Source of the DNA: Blastobasis lacticolella
Lineage: Eukaryota > Arthropoda > Insecta > Lepidoptera > Blastobasidae
NCBI GenBank assembly: GCA_905147135.1
Contig: LR990039.1
Coordinates: 28,641,708-28,705,707 of the forward strand
Direction: 5' to 3'
Length of the DNA: 64,000 nucleotides
Below the pieces are notes generated by a model. That model made no database searches. It was given only the letters and a program-made list of their open reading frames with translations, and had not been told where the DNA came from. Below, one piece after another: positions 25,312-35,790 of the stretch. Each line of letters starts with the position of its first letter. Position 1 is the first letter of the stretch. Position numbers and translations under genes: made by a program.

Positions 25312-25810
25312 CATTCAATGGATTAATCATTTTGATATTAAAGTGATATCCATCGTCTCCTTGCCAAAACATCAGCGGGTATTGTAACGCGTCATATGAA
25401 CGGTGTGTTTCATATATTCTTTGTAGTTGCCCAGTATTGCGTCGTGTAAGTACAATATCACGTGTTTCCAAGTTTTCACCAACAATCAGGATTGCCACTT
25501 CATCGATTGTTGGAGCATTAAATGTGCGTTCATGTGTTCCAGCTGGTCTTTTATCTGCTCTGATCACAACTTTATAGTCATCACTTGGCATGCGCTCTAA
25601 AGCAGTCTTGAACAGCCTGACCAATGCATGATGTTCATGAAGCATTTGCTGCAGATCTTGGAGAATTGCTCTTTTCGTAGCTGTGTTGATCCCTTGACGC
25701 CGGTCAAGTTGTTCTTCCATATTGCCCATGAAGTATATTTGCAAGAATTTATGGTGTGCATCTTCTATAGGTTGCAATGCGCCAATGCGATGGCAAATCT
25801 GGCCTTGAAT
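25312..25810 (-). pseudogene. Helitron Rep internal exon
   Basis: Minus-strand exon encoding IQGQICHRIGALQPIEDAHH followed by KFLQIYFMGN, and ending NPLNG. The acceptor is CTTTACAG and the donor is GTAAGATC, in phase with the next exon (GEETTKK). The HKFLQIYFMG segment is characteristic of the region upstream of the Rep domain in animal Helitrons. The exon itself is open; it belongs to the inactivated gene. Confidence 0.82.
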
Positions 25811-25907
25811 CTGTAAAGTCAAAACCATAGTTATAGTTAGATTTACAAACACTTTTTTTACAAACACTTTTTTTTTCAAATAATAACATGCCATTTTTAT
25901 TTCAGAG

Positions 25908-26380
25908 ACAAATACAGAAATCTAACAAACTACATTCCAGATTTTTTTTACAATGATAGAAAATAAAGTTTTTAACGTAAATTACCTTAAATGTCGGATT
26001 ATATCAGTGTTCTGCGATAATTTCCGCCCCAAATGAAGTCATTTGGAAACAGACATTGTATTTTTGAGTGTTCGCTAGAAAATGTCGTGATTCTAGTGTT
26101 TCGCCATAAAGCAGGGAGCACAATGGCTCTGGTGGCGCGACCAACAAATACAGAAATCTAACAAACTACATTCCAGATTTTTTTTACAATGATAGAAAAT
26201 AAAGTTTTTAAGGTAAATTACCTTAAATGTCGGATTATATCAGTGTTCTGCGATAATTTCCGCCCCAAATGAAGTCATTTGGAAACAGACATTGTATTTT
26301 TGAGTGTTCGCTAGAAAATGTCGTGATTCTAGTGTTTCGCCATAAAGCAGGGAGCACAATGGCTCTGGTGGCGCGACCAA
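25908..26380 (-). repeat. 236-bp tandem duplication across a Helitron exon-intron junction
   Basis: Copies 25908-26143 and 26144-26380 are almost identical. Each contains a Helitron exon end (minus strand: LLYGETLESRHFLANTQKYN then VCFQMTSFGAEIIAEH) and its GTAATTTACC donor. Both copies carry the same in-frame TGA after AEH, so the stop predates the duplication. Confidence 0.9.
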
Positions 26381-26404
26381 TAATGGCAATTTCACTTTAC
26401 CACT
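26381..26404 (-). pseudogene. Helitron coding fragment beside the MITE-like units
   Basis: The minus strand reads GKVKLPLL here and continues into the duplicated exon. It lies between the duplication and the MITE pair and shows where those units broke the Helitron reading frame. The upstream codons (LCC) survive at 27,241-27,250. Confidence 0.6.
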
Positions 26405-26822
26405 AAAGCGCGCTCCACATGTTCGCCGAAACTTCCGGCGAAACTTTTGGCGGGACTTCGGTCGATCCTCTACATTCTCGCCTATTAGGGATGTGGTGGT
26501 ATCAAAAAGCGCGACATTTTATCGATTCATCGGTGTAATATCAGTAATCTACTGTAAACAGGGTCACAGAGGTGATGGCAGCTGCTCTACTGTAATTACT
26601 TGATCTACTAATATCCTGGATCATGGTCAAGTGTACTCCGAACCTGTTACGTGAGAAAGCGCTCGGAATATTAATATAAAATCGATCGAATCGAGACGAC
26701 AACAAACTATCTCTACTTAGTCTATGAAATAGGCGAGACATGCCAAACATGCACGGGACTACACGAATACTCCCTCTACATTCTCGTGTTCCCGCGGAAC
26801 TGTCCACATGTGGAGCGCGCTT
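26405..26822. mobile_element. MITE-like unit, copy 1
   Basis: Bounded by AAGCGCGCTCCACATGT and its inverse ACATGTGGAGCGCGCTT (17-bp terminal inverted repeats). Internally it holds a palindrome (TTCGCCGAAACTTCCGGCGAA) and a tract matching the SINE family A body (GGGTCACAGAGGTGATGGCA, ATCCTGGATCATGGTCAAGT). It has no coding potential and lies within the Helitron gene. Confidence 0.85.
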
Positions 26823-27240
26823 AAAGCGCGCTCCACATGTTCGCCGAAACTTCCGGCGAAACTTTTGCCGGGACTTTGGTCGACCCTCTACATTCTCGCC
26901 TATTAGGGATGTGGTGGTGTCAAAACGCACGACATTTTATCGATTCCTCGATGTAATATCGGTAATCTACTGTAAACAGGGTCACAGAGGTGATGGCAGC
27001 TTCTCTACTGTAATTACTTGATCTACTAATATCCTGGATCATGGTCAAGTGTACTCCGAACCTGTTACGGGAAAAAGCGCTAGAAATATAAATATAAAAT
27101 CGATCGAATTGAGACGACAACAAACTATCTCTACTTAGTCTATGAAATAGGCGAGACATGCCAAACATGCACGGGACTACACGAATACTCCCTCTACATT
27201 CTCGTGTTCCCGCGGAACTGTCCACATGTGGAGCGCGCTT
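26823..27240. mobile_element. MITE-like unit, copy 2, in tandem with copy 1
   Basis: Same orientation and 418-bp period as the preceding unit, with a few substitutions, for example GTGTCAAAACGCACGAC where copy 1 has GTATCAAAAAGCGCGAC. The copies abut at GCGCTTAAAGCGC. A tandem duplication or insertion of one copy into the end of the other would explain it. Confidence 0.85.
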
Positions 27241-27367
27241 TAGGCAGCACAAACCAGGCGTTTTTTTTTTTTTTTTGTATTCAATATTTATTGGGAACTT
27301 TTATACAAAATTGTACATGCCAGCTCCGTATTAAAACAATAACTGTATAAAAAGGCTAACTTATAAA

Positions 27368-30300
27368 CTAAACATCTACACAATTATCCCCTAGTACAGA
27401 CGAGCGAGTACGCATCGCCTGAAAGCAAAAAAAGAACAATTTCTCGGCTTGCTCAGTACATGGATACGCTAACAATGACTGGAAGGCCCCCACATCGTAC
27501 AGATTTAATTTTAGCTCCCTCCTCAACTTACTCCTAGCACCCTCATACTGAACACACTCCGCCAATAAATGCTGCACATCCTCTATCACCCCACAAGTAA
27601 CACAATTTGGGGATGAAACTTTCTTCATAAGATGCGCAAATTTATTCAACGGGACATGCCCAGTTCTTAATCTTAGTCCAATCACACTGGCCTTTCTACA
27701 TAATTTAGTAGTACAAACCCATGAAATGCGAGAAGGTTGACACTGTATTGTATTATACCAAATTCCTTTAGTGCTTGATCTTAAAACAAAATACTCCTCC
27801 CACATATCAAAACACTTTTTGCGATACTTTGGCAATAATTCTGAATAATTTGGTGAAATGTCAACTGCAGTCCCCTCTGTTATTCCCTTCCGAGCCCTAT
27901 CATCAGCCTCCTCGTTACCTCTGAGACCAATATGAGCCGGAACCCATTGTAGTCTAATTTGGATATCATCTAACATGAATTCATTAATCAATGTCAATAC
28001 AGAGTACGCTACCGGAAAGCCAGTACGCCCCTTGACACAACTGACCAAATGCTGTAAGGCACTTTTACTATCGGTACAAACGACAATTCGTTGGACACCA
28101 AGTAATTTGGCATAAGTTAACGCTTTGAGAATAGCTAGAAGTTCAATGGACATAATACACAAGCTGGGAGAAATTTTAAAACAATGAAGGTCACTTGGAT
28201 TACCAGGATCATAAAAAGCGGCACCTCCGCCCTCACTACTCCTTGAACCATCTGAATATAGGAATGACCAACCTCTATATTTAAACTGCAACTCAGCCCA
28301 TATAGCAAATTTGACAACAGTAATATCCAAATTTTTCTTTGTGTCTTGTACAGAATCTAAGGACAATACAACTATATCACTTAGATCTATATTAGAAGCC
28401 CATGTTTTCATAGAAAACATTTTTGAGATGGCCGATCCTTCCACCTCATCTTCTTCGGTCTTGTTAAAAGCTGATACTAACAATGGTAATTTCTTATTGC
28501 GCCAATAGGAACGTTCACAGATAACACTGAGTTCACCTAGTTTCTCAATTACCCTATTATTCTCCCGAGATCGACTTTTTAAACAGAACTTATAAGCCAA
28601 AAACTCCCTCCTAATGTGCAGTGGAATAATACAAAGTTCGCTCTCCATAGTATGAATTGGTGTGCTCTTAATAAAACCACCAATGATTCTAAGCGCCTGA
28701 TTTTGAATCAACTCTAATTTACGTAGATGAGTGTGCGCAGCATTGTCATAAAAAAAACAGCTATAATCCATCCTACTCCTAATAATTGCTATATAAATAC
28801 GGCGTAAATGCTTTGGATGCAAGCCCCATCCCGACCCAGCCAACACTTTTAGCACATTTAAATACCTGTGACATTTATCTACTATTTCATCAATGTGTTT
28901 TCCCCAACGAAGACCTCTGTCCAATCTTAACCCCAAATATTTGCAACCATCCTCATATTGAATTAGATCATCATTCAGCCTTAAATTTACCCTTTGTCTC
29001 TTATAACCCCTGCTAAAAATACAATACTTAGTCTTAGAAATACTGACACTTAAACCTATTTCGGATAACAGTGACTGAACAATATGCAATGCATTTTGAA
29101 TACTATCTCTACTGCAATTTATATCTTTATTCCTAACAAACAAAACAAAATCATCTGCATATTGGCCCAAATCAACCTCCCTGACAATTTTGCCTATCTT
29201 ATATGTCACCAAATTAAATAAAAGAGGGGATAGGGGATCACCTTGCGCCAATCCTCTGAAAGCATGCCTAACTATAAACACATTCTCATCTACATCATCC
29301 TTAATTTTAAGCCTACGATCTATCAAGAAATTCCAAATATATTGACACATTTTCTTACCTACACCAATTTCATCCAGAACTTTAATCAAAGCATCAACCG
29401 TAATATTATTATACGCGTTCTCTACGTCCAAAAAACAAGCTACCGTTGGCGTACTCTCACTAAAGCCGATTTGTATTTCAGATATTAATTTAGCTAAACA
29501 ATCATGAGCACTCTGTCCCCGTCTAAAGCCACTAGCACAACTTGGAAGGATTGAATTACTCTCAACATACCACTCTAGGCGCTTTCCTATCATCAGATGA
29601 AAAATTTTACATAAGCAAGATATTAATGAAATAGGTCTCAACTTTAACCGAGACTCTGGTGCGTTTCCACAGGATTTTGGAATTGGAACTATCAATATGT
29701 CTCTCCATTGTTCAGGAACTATCCCACTCACAAAGATTTTATTAAATAACTCCAATAACAATTTTTTTCCAACCTCAGAAAGATGATAAATCATTGAATA
29801 AGTCAAACCATCCATCCCTGGAGCTGTGTCCTTCTTTTTCAGACAATTATTCAATTCCTGTAACGAAAAATTACATTCTAAATGCGAGTTTACTGAACTC
29901 ATTATTGGAACAACTGGAATACAATAATCTGGAGCTAAACTGCGTAAAAGCGCCTCTTTCTTCTCCAAAGGAACACAACTCCTAGTTGATCTAAAACCCT
30001 TTATCCATCGCATCTTTTTCCACATATCCGCAGACGATGTACACTCATCTATATTATTACAACGCTCGCGCCAGCTAATGATAGAAGCTTTCTTTATACT
30101 TTCTTTAGCCTCCTTAACCCTATCTTCCAATAACTTTAAGTTATCGGGCGTAGAGTTCTTTCTAAATTGTTTTAGAGCTAGCCTACGCAAAGCTACTAAT
30201 CTGGAAAGATATGGAGACCAGTAGGGTTTGGGACTAAACTTTGACGTTGGACTATCAGGCACCTTAATAATAGGGATATTTTTATCAGCCGCCGTATTAA

Positions 30301-31117
30301 TTTCCTCAACCAAAAAATCATAAGTAGCTTGAACTGTATCAAGATCTGGATAAATTGACAAAGCTACCTCTAAATCATTTCTGTAACCATTCCAATCAGC
30401 CCCTTTGAGATTCCGACGATTGGAAAAACGAAATTTATCATAATAATTTATCTTAATCTTAATAAAACTATGATCACTACCTAAAGTCTCATTCATAACA
30501 TTCCAGTCACAGCTAACCGCAATATCATTAGATGCAAAAGTGATGTCAGGCGAAGTACTTTGCAGCTGTCCATCTACTAATGCAACCCTAGTAGCAATAT
30601 CCTTATTAATTGAACTGAAATTAGATTCAATCAATGATTCATATAATTGCCTTCCCCTTGAATCATTTTTGCTAGACCAAATCCTATGGTGAGCATTAAA
30701 ATCCCCAACAATTAAGCACTTAGCTCTAAAAGCTGAAAGAAGTCCGTCCCAATCAGATTGACAAGTTTGCACCCATTGAGCACAATAAATTGATACAATA
30801 TATTCGACTTTCGAGCAGTTAAGCAATTTGAGACAAAGGACCTCTATACCCGGATTAATGTTGCCGATGTAACACTCCTGCACCTTTAAAGACCTATGGA
30901 CAATTGCAGCGACCCCACCATGTGAATCCGATCTATCCCGGCGATAAATATTATAATTATTAATGGAAAAACTAATATCAGAATTTAACCAAGTTTCCGA
31001 AACCAAAGCAATGTGACATTTTTCTTGGCATAGCAAAGACTCAAATTCACGCAATTTGTATCTTAAACTTTGCGAGTTCCACTGCAATATAATCAACTGC
31101 GTAAATTTAACATCCAT
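27368..31117 (-). CDS. LINE ORF2: endonuclease, reverse transcriptase, RNase H
   Basis: 1,249 residues. The N-terminal apurinic-type endonuclease has LQWNSQSLRYKLREFE, VSETWL, CLIVGDFNAHHRIWSS and SDHSF. The central reverse transcriptase has KLRPISLISCLCKIF, CFLDVENAYNNI, GLAQGDPLSPLLFNL and the catalytic QYADDFVLF. RNase H has FLYSDGSRSS, SIELLAILKAL, VCTDSKSAL and LQWVPAHIGLRGNEEADDRA. A C-terminal zinc finger reads CVTCGVIEDVQHLLAEC. RNase H places it in the I superfamily group rather than classic jockey or CR1. The start at 31117 overlaps the end of ORF1 (31107), suggesting reinitiation. It nicks target DNA and copies its own RNA by target-primed reverse transcription. Confidence 0.95.
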   Translation of the reverse strand: MDVKFTQLIILQWNSQSLRYKLREFESLLCQEKCHIALVSETWLNSDISFSINNYNIYRRDRSDSHGGVAAIVHRSLKVQECYIGNINPGIEVLCLKLLNCSKVEYIVSIYCAQWVQTCQSDWDGLLSAFRAKCLIVGDFNAHHRIWSSKNDSRGRQLYESLIESNFSSINKDIATRVALVDGQLQSTSPDITFASNDIAVSCDWNVMNETLGSDHSFIKIKINYYDKFRFSNRRNLKGADWNGYRNDLEVALSIYPDLDTVQATYDFLVEEINTAADKNIPIIKVPDSPTSKFSPKPYWSPYLSRLVALRRLALKQFRKNSTPDNLKLLEDRVKEAKESIKKASIISWRERCNNIDECTSSADMWKKMRWIKGFRSTRSCVPLEKKEALLRSLAPDYCIPVVPIMSSVNSHLECNFSLQELNNCLKKKDTAPGMDGLTYSMIYHLSEVGKKLLLELFNKIFVSGIVPEQWRDILIVPIPKSCGNAPESRLKLRPISLISCLCKIFHLMIGKRLEWYVESNSILPSCASGFRRGQSAHDCLAKLISEIQIGFSESTPTVACFLDVENAYNNITVDALIKVLDEIGVGKKMCQYIWNFLIDRRLKIKDDVDENVFIVRHAFRGLAQGDPLSPLLFNLVTYKIGKIVREVDLGQYADDFVLFVRNKDINCSRDSIQNALHIVQSLLSEIGLSVSISKTKYCIFSRGYKRQRVNLRLNDDLIQYEDGCKYLGLRLDRGLRWGKHIDEIVDKCHRYLNVLKVLAGSGWGLHPKHLRRIYIAIIRSRMDYSCFFYDNAAHTHLRKLELIQNQALRIIGGFIKSTPIHTMESELCIIPLHIRREFLAYKFCLKSRSRENNRVIEKLGELSVICERSYWRNKKLPLLVSAFNKTEEDEVEGSAISKMFSMKTWASNIDLSDIVVLSLDSVQDTKKNLDITVVKFAIWAELQFKYRGWSFLYSDGSRSSEGGGAAFYDPGNPSDLHCFKISPSLCIMSIELLAILKALTYAKLLGVQRIVVCTDSKSALQHLVSCVKGRTGFPVAYSVLTLINEFMLDDIQIRLQWVPAHIGLRGNEEADDRARKGITEGTAVDISPNYSELLPKYRKKCFDMWEEYFVLRSSTKGIWYNTIQCQPSRISWVCTTKLCRKASVIGLRLRTGHVPLNKFAHLMKKVSSPNCVTCGVIEDVQHLLAECVQYEGARSKLRRELKLNLYDVGAFQSLLAYPCTEQAEKLFFFCFQAMRTRSSVLGDNCVDV

Positions 31118-32612
31118 AATTAAACAATATTTTCAACAAACTAGAAAAAAAGTTACTTTTCCCTAATAAACCCATTATAAATTTCCTACCTTCTTCAATT
31201 ATTAACTCAAACATCATACTTATCTTAACCTCTACAGAACCCCTACTAAAGCAAATGTCTTTTATCTTTTTAAGCAATAACTTAATCAGAGACAATACAC
31301 GAGGTGTGCCGGATTTTCCTTCTACTTCCTCTGTCACGACTTCCGAGGACTCTATTACAACATCTTCTAAAACTTGCTTGTCCCGTCTTCTCTTCTTCCT
31401 CTCCTTCTTTTTCAAAGCGCCACCATCGCCAAGCTCGATAATATCCTTCTCCGTATCGGTTTGACTCAGCACCTCCTCATCCTTTCCATTCATCGTTCCC
31501 ACTAGCGCATCTCTATAAGACTGCTGTACACACTTCTTTTCTGCAGGATCGCATTCCACCTTTTTCACAGCCTCCACATGAGGTGACTTGGTTTTAATGA
31601 GGAAGGTAGAAAGAGCCTTCCTGTAGGTAAAGTTCTCCAACGACATTATGTTTCTAATCGCTTTCTCCTTCTTAAAAGTGGGACAACTCTTATCTATCGC
31701 CATATGGGCCCCGCCGCAGTTAACGCATTTATATTCATTGTTGGGTATCTCGCAATTCTCATGTTTGTCTCCGCACTTTGGACATATAACTTTAGGGCAT
31801 GACCGTCTTAAATGCCCAAATTTCCAGCACCCAGAACATTGCGTAACTGGAAAAGTAAATGGTTCCACTCTGAAGCGACACCCGTACCCATAAACAAACG
31901 AGGGTAGGCGTGGACCCTTAAATGACACTCGGATCGTCTCACTGTCGAGCCACTCTCCATTCACCTGCCTTTTAAGGCGTCTAATGGCCAGGACTTCAAT
32001 TTCGCTCTCAAGTATCTTAAATAAGTCTTTCTCCTCCAACTCCAGGTCTACTTGTCTAATAATTCCAAACGAAATACTAGTCTCATTGACCAATTGACAA
32101 TTGAATTCCAGGTCCTTCAACTTATCATTGTATAATAGACGTAAGGCGTTATCTCTCGTGTCGAAGTCCACCAGTACTCGAAACGCACTCTTATACTGAA
32201 CCTTTAAAATGCCCTCCACACCCTGCGCCTTCAACAATTTGGCTAAACCAAACTGCCTGGGCAACGCCTTCTGAGCCGACAATGACACAAGGAATCGGTT
32301 CAGATCTACTCCACTGCCATCCCCACTACCATGGAGTGGTTCCACATTGGTCCTACTTTTTATCCTTCGCTTCGCTTTTCTGGCTACCTTTATAAACTCT
32401 TGCTCTGCATTGTCATTATCTGCGCTACCCCCGGATTCTTCTCTCAATCTCTTCAGCCCTTTCTCCTCCCTCACCGCATGGCTCGTATCAAGTTCAGTCT
32501 GCCCCTCTACCTGAACATGCACCATTCCAGCCCTCCTTGGAATATCCTCTTCGTCCATCTCACTCCCCGAAAGAGTGGTATAAAAAACATTGCTCTCGTC
32601 GTCATCATCCAT
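31107..32612 (-). CDS. LINE ORF1: Gag-like nucleic-acid-binding protein
   Basis: 501 residues. It has an acidic N terminus, a basic stretch (KVARKAKRRIKSR), an RNA-recognition-like middle, then three CCHC-type knuckles in a row: CSGCWKFGHLRRSC, CPKCGDKHENC and CVNCGGAHMAIDKSC. A lysine/arginine cluster (KKKERKKRRRDK) lies near the C terminus. In this family ORF1 coats the element RNA into a particle. The frame is complete and immediately upstream of ORF2. Confidence 0.92.
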   Translation of the reverse strand: MDDDDESNVFYTTLSGSEMDEEDIPRRAGMVHVQVEGQTELDTSHAVREEKGLKRLREESGGSADNDNAEQEFIKVARKAKRRIKSRTNVEPLHGSGDGSGVDLNRFLVSLSAQKALPRQFGLAKLLKAQGVEGILKVQYKSAFRVLVDFDTRDNALRLLYNDKLKDLEFNCQLVNETSISFGIIRQVDLELEEKDLFKILESEIEVLAIRRLKRQVNGEWLDSETIRVSFKGPRLPSFVYGYGCRFRVEPFTFPVTQCSGCWKFGHLRRSCPKVICPKCGDKHENCEIPNNEYKCVNCGGAHMAIDKSCPTFKKEKAIRNIMSLENFTYRKALSTFLIKTKSPHVEAVKKVECDPAEKKCVQQSYRDALVGTMNGKDEEVLSQTDTEKDIIELGDGGALKKKERKKRRRDKQVLEDVVIESSEVVTEEVEGKSGTPRVLSLIKLLLKKIKDICFSRGSVEVKISMMFELIIEEGRKFIMGLLGKSNFFSSLLKILFNYGC

Positions 32613-32750
32613 TATAAATATTTGAGATTACTTAAGTATGTTAGTTTATCACAAAGCGCAGACAATAAACGAAATAATATGTAATTACAAATTAAATTAA
32701 ATTAAATTGCAAAAGCCGTTTGTCAGCCTTGAACGTCACGCGTCAAAGTG

Positions 32751-33166
32751 AAACCAGGCGTTTCACCAGCAAACTTCAATGCTCCACAATGCTGGCAAAC
32801 AACGTCCATTGGACCAATGCAAACTAAACGATGCAAGCTGTAGTCGATGGTGCAATCATACAGAAACGCTGCTCGATTCAAATCTATACTTGAACCATTT
32901 CTTCTTGCACTTCGAAGATTATTCCTCTGTTCATCTGTACGATAAGCTCGACGATTTCTCGTTTCTAACCTAGCCGTTTCACGGGCTGCCTCTCTTTGCT
33001 CTTGTGTTTGAGAAGCACGAATTACGGCCCTTCTTTGCTCCATACTAACGCGGCGCTGTTCTCGTGCAATTTCTCGTTCTCCATCAGATAATTGACTCGC
33101 GATATTCCGTTGCCTAATTGCATTACGGCTTCGCTGGGAAAGATTAGATCTTCTAGGACGCGGCAT
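32751..33166 (-). pseudogene. Helitron N-terminal exon, severed by the LINE
   Basis: Starts at the ATG at 33166 (MPRPRRSNLSQRSRNAIRQR...), an arginine-rich N terminus usual in animal Helitrons. It runs through AAFLYDCTIDYSLHRLVCIG and VCQHCGALKFAGETPG to the LINE insertion point. The frame is also open upstream to an ATG at 33319, but MPRPRR is the more family-like start. The VCQHC...LKF motif is conserved in Helitron proteins. Confidence 0.85.
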
Positions 33167-33671
33167 TGTTATTAAAATGTGCACTCGCATAAAATAAAAC
33201 CACCAAATATAATAACAGTGCCTGAACTTTCGAGACATAGACAATAGCTCAAAGAGTATATAACCACTACGTATGAATAGCTTATCAAGAAAAATCATAG
33301 ACAACCTATAAAAAGACATTTACACTTTTGTTAACCTGTAGATTTTTTTTCCTTAATCTTATAACCTTTACCAACTGATTTTTTATTTCCTAAATTCCGT
33401 TCCTTTCCGATGATTTTATGTTTTTACTGTAGAATAAATCTTAGGTATTATTTTCGGGAATTAAAAATTAAATAATTAATAAATAATTTTCGAAAATTAA
33501 AATTATGTTTTGTAGATGTTTTTAAGATGTATTCTGCTATTCGGGAAGGAAACAAATCCAACAAATCAAAAACCATGGCAATCGGTCCAGCCGTTCTCGA
33601 GTTATAAGTGTTGTAACAAACACGACTTTCTTTTATATATATTTTATATATTATATATATATATATATATA

Positions 33672-34130
33672 TGACGGATCACGGTCAATAGTATGGACTC
33701 ATGTGGTCAATAGTACGGACTCATGACGATGAAAACGGAAGTGGGAGTGCGCCCTCTGGTGGGGCGTGCTGACAGAGTCTCGACGGCACGACTCGGGCCG
33801 AGTGGCGGCCATTCTTGGCGCGACCGCCGCCGAGGAGTGACGCGTCTTGAAACTGTCTCCACATTTCGTTTATAGAAAGTGTTATTTACGTTTGAAAATA
33901 AAGTAATTTTAAAATCACTTTTGAAACAAGAAAGTTAATCACCTCAACTGCCTACATTGTGATACTGCTCTGATTTCAAGTGAAATTATAAGTGATGTGC
34001 AAAAATGAATTGGAATAAATACAGTGGAGTAAATGTGAACCTTTTCTTTAATTTATCTGGACGATCTAATACTGATATCACAACCCTGATGACAATGATC
34101 CTGATACACCCTTTCCTTCACGCGACGACA
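33672..34130 (+). repeat. 5' LTR
   Basis: Starts TGACGGATCACGG and ends CGCGACGACA. It contains a short internal duplication (TCAATAGTATGGACTCATG and TCAATAGTACGGACTCATG) and an AATAAA-like TGAAAATAAAGT tract. The internal region begins with TCAGAAGTGGGATGACGAAC, where a tRNA primer site would be expected. Confidence 0.9.
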
Positions 34131-35639
34131 TCAGAAGTGGGATGACGAACGCAACGCCCAAGAGATGGTATGATGAGAAGCGACAAAGAAAATGCAGATA
34201 ACGCTTTGTGGAAGCGTAAAAATAAAAGGAAAGTGATTACTCGATCCAGTTGAATTGCCTACATTAAAATATAAAATGATTAAACACGTTTAAATCGCAG
34301 CCAAGAGTCCAAACACCCCGAGATATAGACAAGACAAAGACTTCGTCAGACAGATTGGGGGATTTATAAAGTAAACAACAAATAATCTGTACCAATTGGT
34401 TATGGTCAAGGCAGACTTCGGGCCTTCGAGAGCACCATTGGGATATTGACACCATTATTAAAAATCGAGTGAAACTTACTATGGACGGCACTTTGGTATG
34501 TATTCTTTGTTTTTGCGAAACTTAATTTAGATTACTCTTGTAAAATATTCCCCTCTTTTAAAAAAAAAGAAATAGTGTTAGTTGAATAATTTGCGTAGTT
34601 CTAAAATAGCCAGCTAAAGTTTATTCAATGAAGTTAAAGTAAATGCTTAGATTTAGATTCATTTAGCAGTGTGGTTTGACACCACAATTAAATTAATTGC
34701 TTAAATTTCTGCAGATAAATAAAACGATTGAAACCGGCGAGTATTATTTTTTTATTTTTTAAGTTTTACTAATACAATTATTTTCTTCTATTGCATAACA
34801 ATGGTGTACAACGGTTCGCTTCACCTACGAGAACAACATTGCAATGCAACGCTGGACTGGTAGCCTCAACGTGATTGTTTCAACATGGGACGATGGTAGA
34901 CAATCTGCGAGTGTTGCGTACATGACTGAGAAATGATGTGATATTGACAGTTCCTCTATATCTGGTGAGTCCTATACATAATTATTATTTGGTAAAAACC
35001 TGTGCTGAAAAGAGGCTCCCTAGCAGATTTTAAGAGTTATTTACTTTGATAATTCAGAAAAGTATTCTGACAGAAACACTATTGATGCCCTTAGTAGAGA
35101 GAAGGGCAGGTTAATTTGTATCTTTAGTGAAACTACACATAGAAAGAATGTAAACAAAACAAAAAGAACGTCATTTATGGTCAGTGTTACAAATTGTTGG
35201 TATAGATGTCAAAAACTACTGCCAAGTTTAATAAATATCAGGGTACCTATGTCAATTAATGTGGGCTGTCTAATAGAATATTACTGAGAAAAAATAAATC
35301 ACTCCACAAAAATAGTAAGAATTATGTTAAATCCCTCTAAATGTTACAGTACACTGTGTTAAAATTAAAAAAGTGACATTTAATCTAAGATTATTTTACC
35401 ATCTTGAAACATGGTACGCTATGATTTAACGTATTACCAACATCACGTCAGTTATCGGAAAACAAGAAGAAATACTTGAAAGCATAGTCCTATTATTTTT
35501 ATAAATTGAGTACGTAAGCATCGTTATGGTGGTACTGCTGCTGATTGACTTCTTCTTCTTGATCGTTGCCTCACTGCTGAGGATCGTGACATCTTCGGAG
35601 TTTGTCTCCATCGGTTGCCTGATGTAATGCGACGTTGAC

Positions 35640-35790
35640 GGATGTATCGTTCGGATATTTGGTCCGCCCATCTCTTCGGACTTCGGCCTCTGGGTCTCTT
35701 GCCTTCGACTTTTCCCGTCACCATAAATCGTTCCAAATTGCTGATTAAGTAAATATTTGATAATAACAGTGTGGCAGGGATGCCGTAGCA
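35640..35790 (-). mobile_element. RTE-like LINE C-terminal scrap inside the LTR element
   Basis: The minus strand encodes VTGKVEGKRPRGRSPKRWAD, matching the GKR.RGRP..RW.D block that ends RTE/related LINE polyproteins. Only about 50 codons are recognisable. It was probably picked up by, or inserted into, the LTR element. Confidence 0.6.

Larger units (their letters stand above)
27261..32750 (-). mobile_element. Full-length non-LTR retrotransposon (I-group-like, with RNase H)
   Basis: A 5.49-kb minus-strand insertion. The poly-A tail appears as a T run at 27,261-27,277. The target-site duplication AAACCAGGCG (extended by TTT) lies at 27251-27263 and 32751-32763. It has two uninterrupted ORFs overlapping by a few bases. 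The 5' UTR is about 140 bp (32,613-32,750). Intact ORFs, tail and TSD indicate a young copy, possibly still competent. It split the Helitron's N-terminal frame at codons for GETPG. Confidence 0.95.
21536..33650 (-). mobile_element. Helitron (Rep-helicase rolling-circle transposon) carrying nested insertions
   Basis: The minus strand starts near 33,650 with the typical Helitron 5' region (TATATAAAAGAAAGTCGTGT, then ACTCGAGAACGGCTGGACCG). It ends near 21,536 with the GGCGGTACGAAGTTCGCCGG hairpin-type 3' sequence, but the final CTAG is lost. Inside are an N-terminal cysteine-bearing region, the Rep HUH region and a PIF1-type helicase. About 6.5 kb of the 12.1 kb is later insertion: a LINE at 27,261-32,750, two MITE-like units at 26,405-27,240 and a 236-bp duplication at 25,908-26,380. 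The original element was about 5.5 kb, normal for an autonomous Helitron. Stops and interruptions make it dead in cis. Confidence 0.9.
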
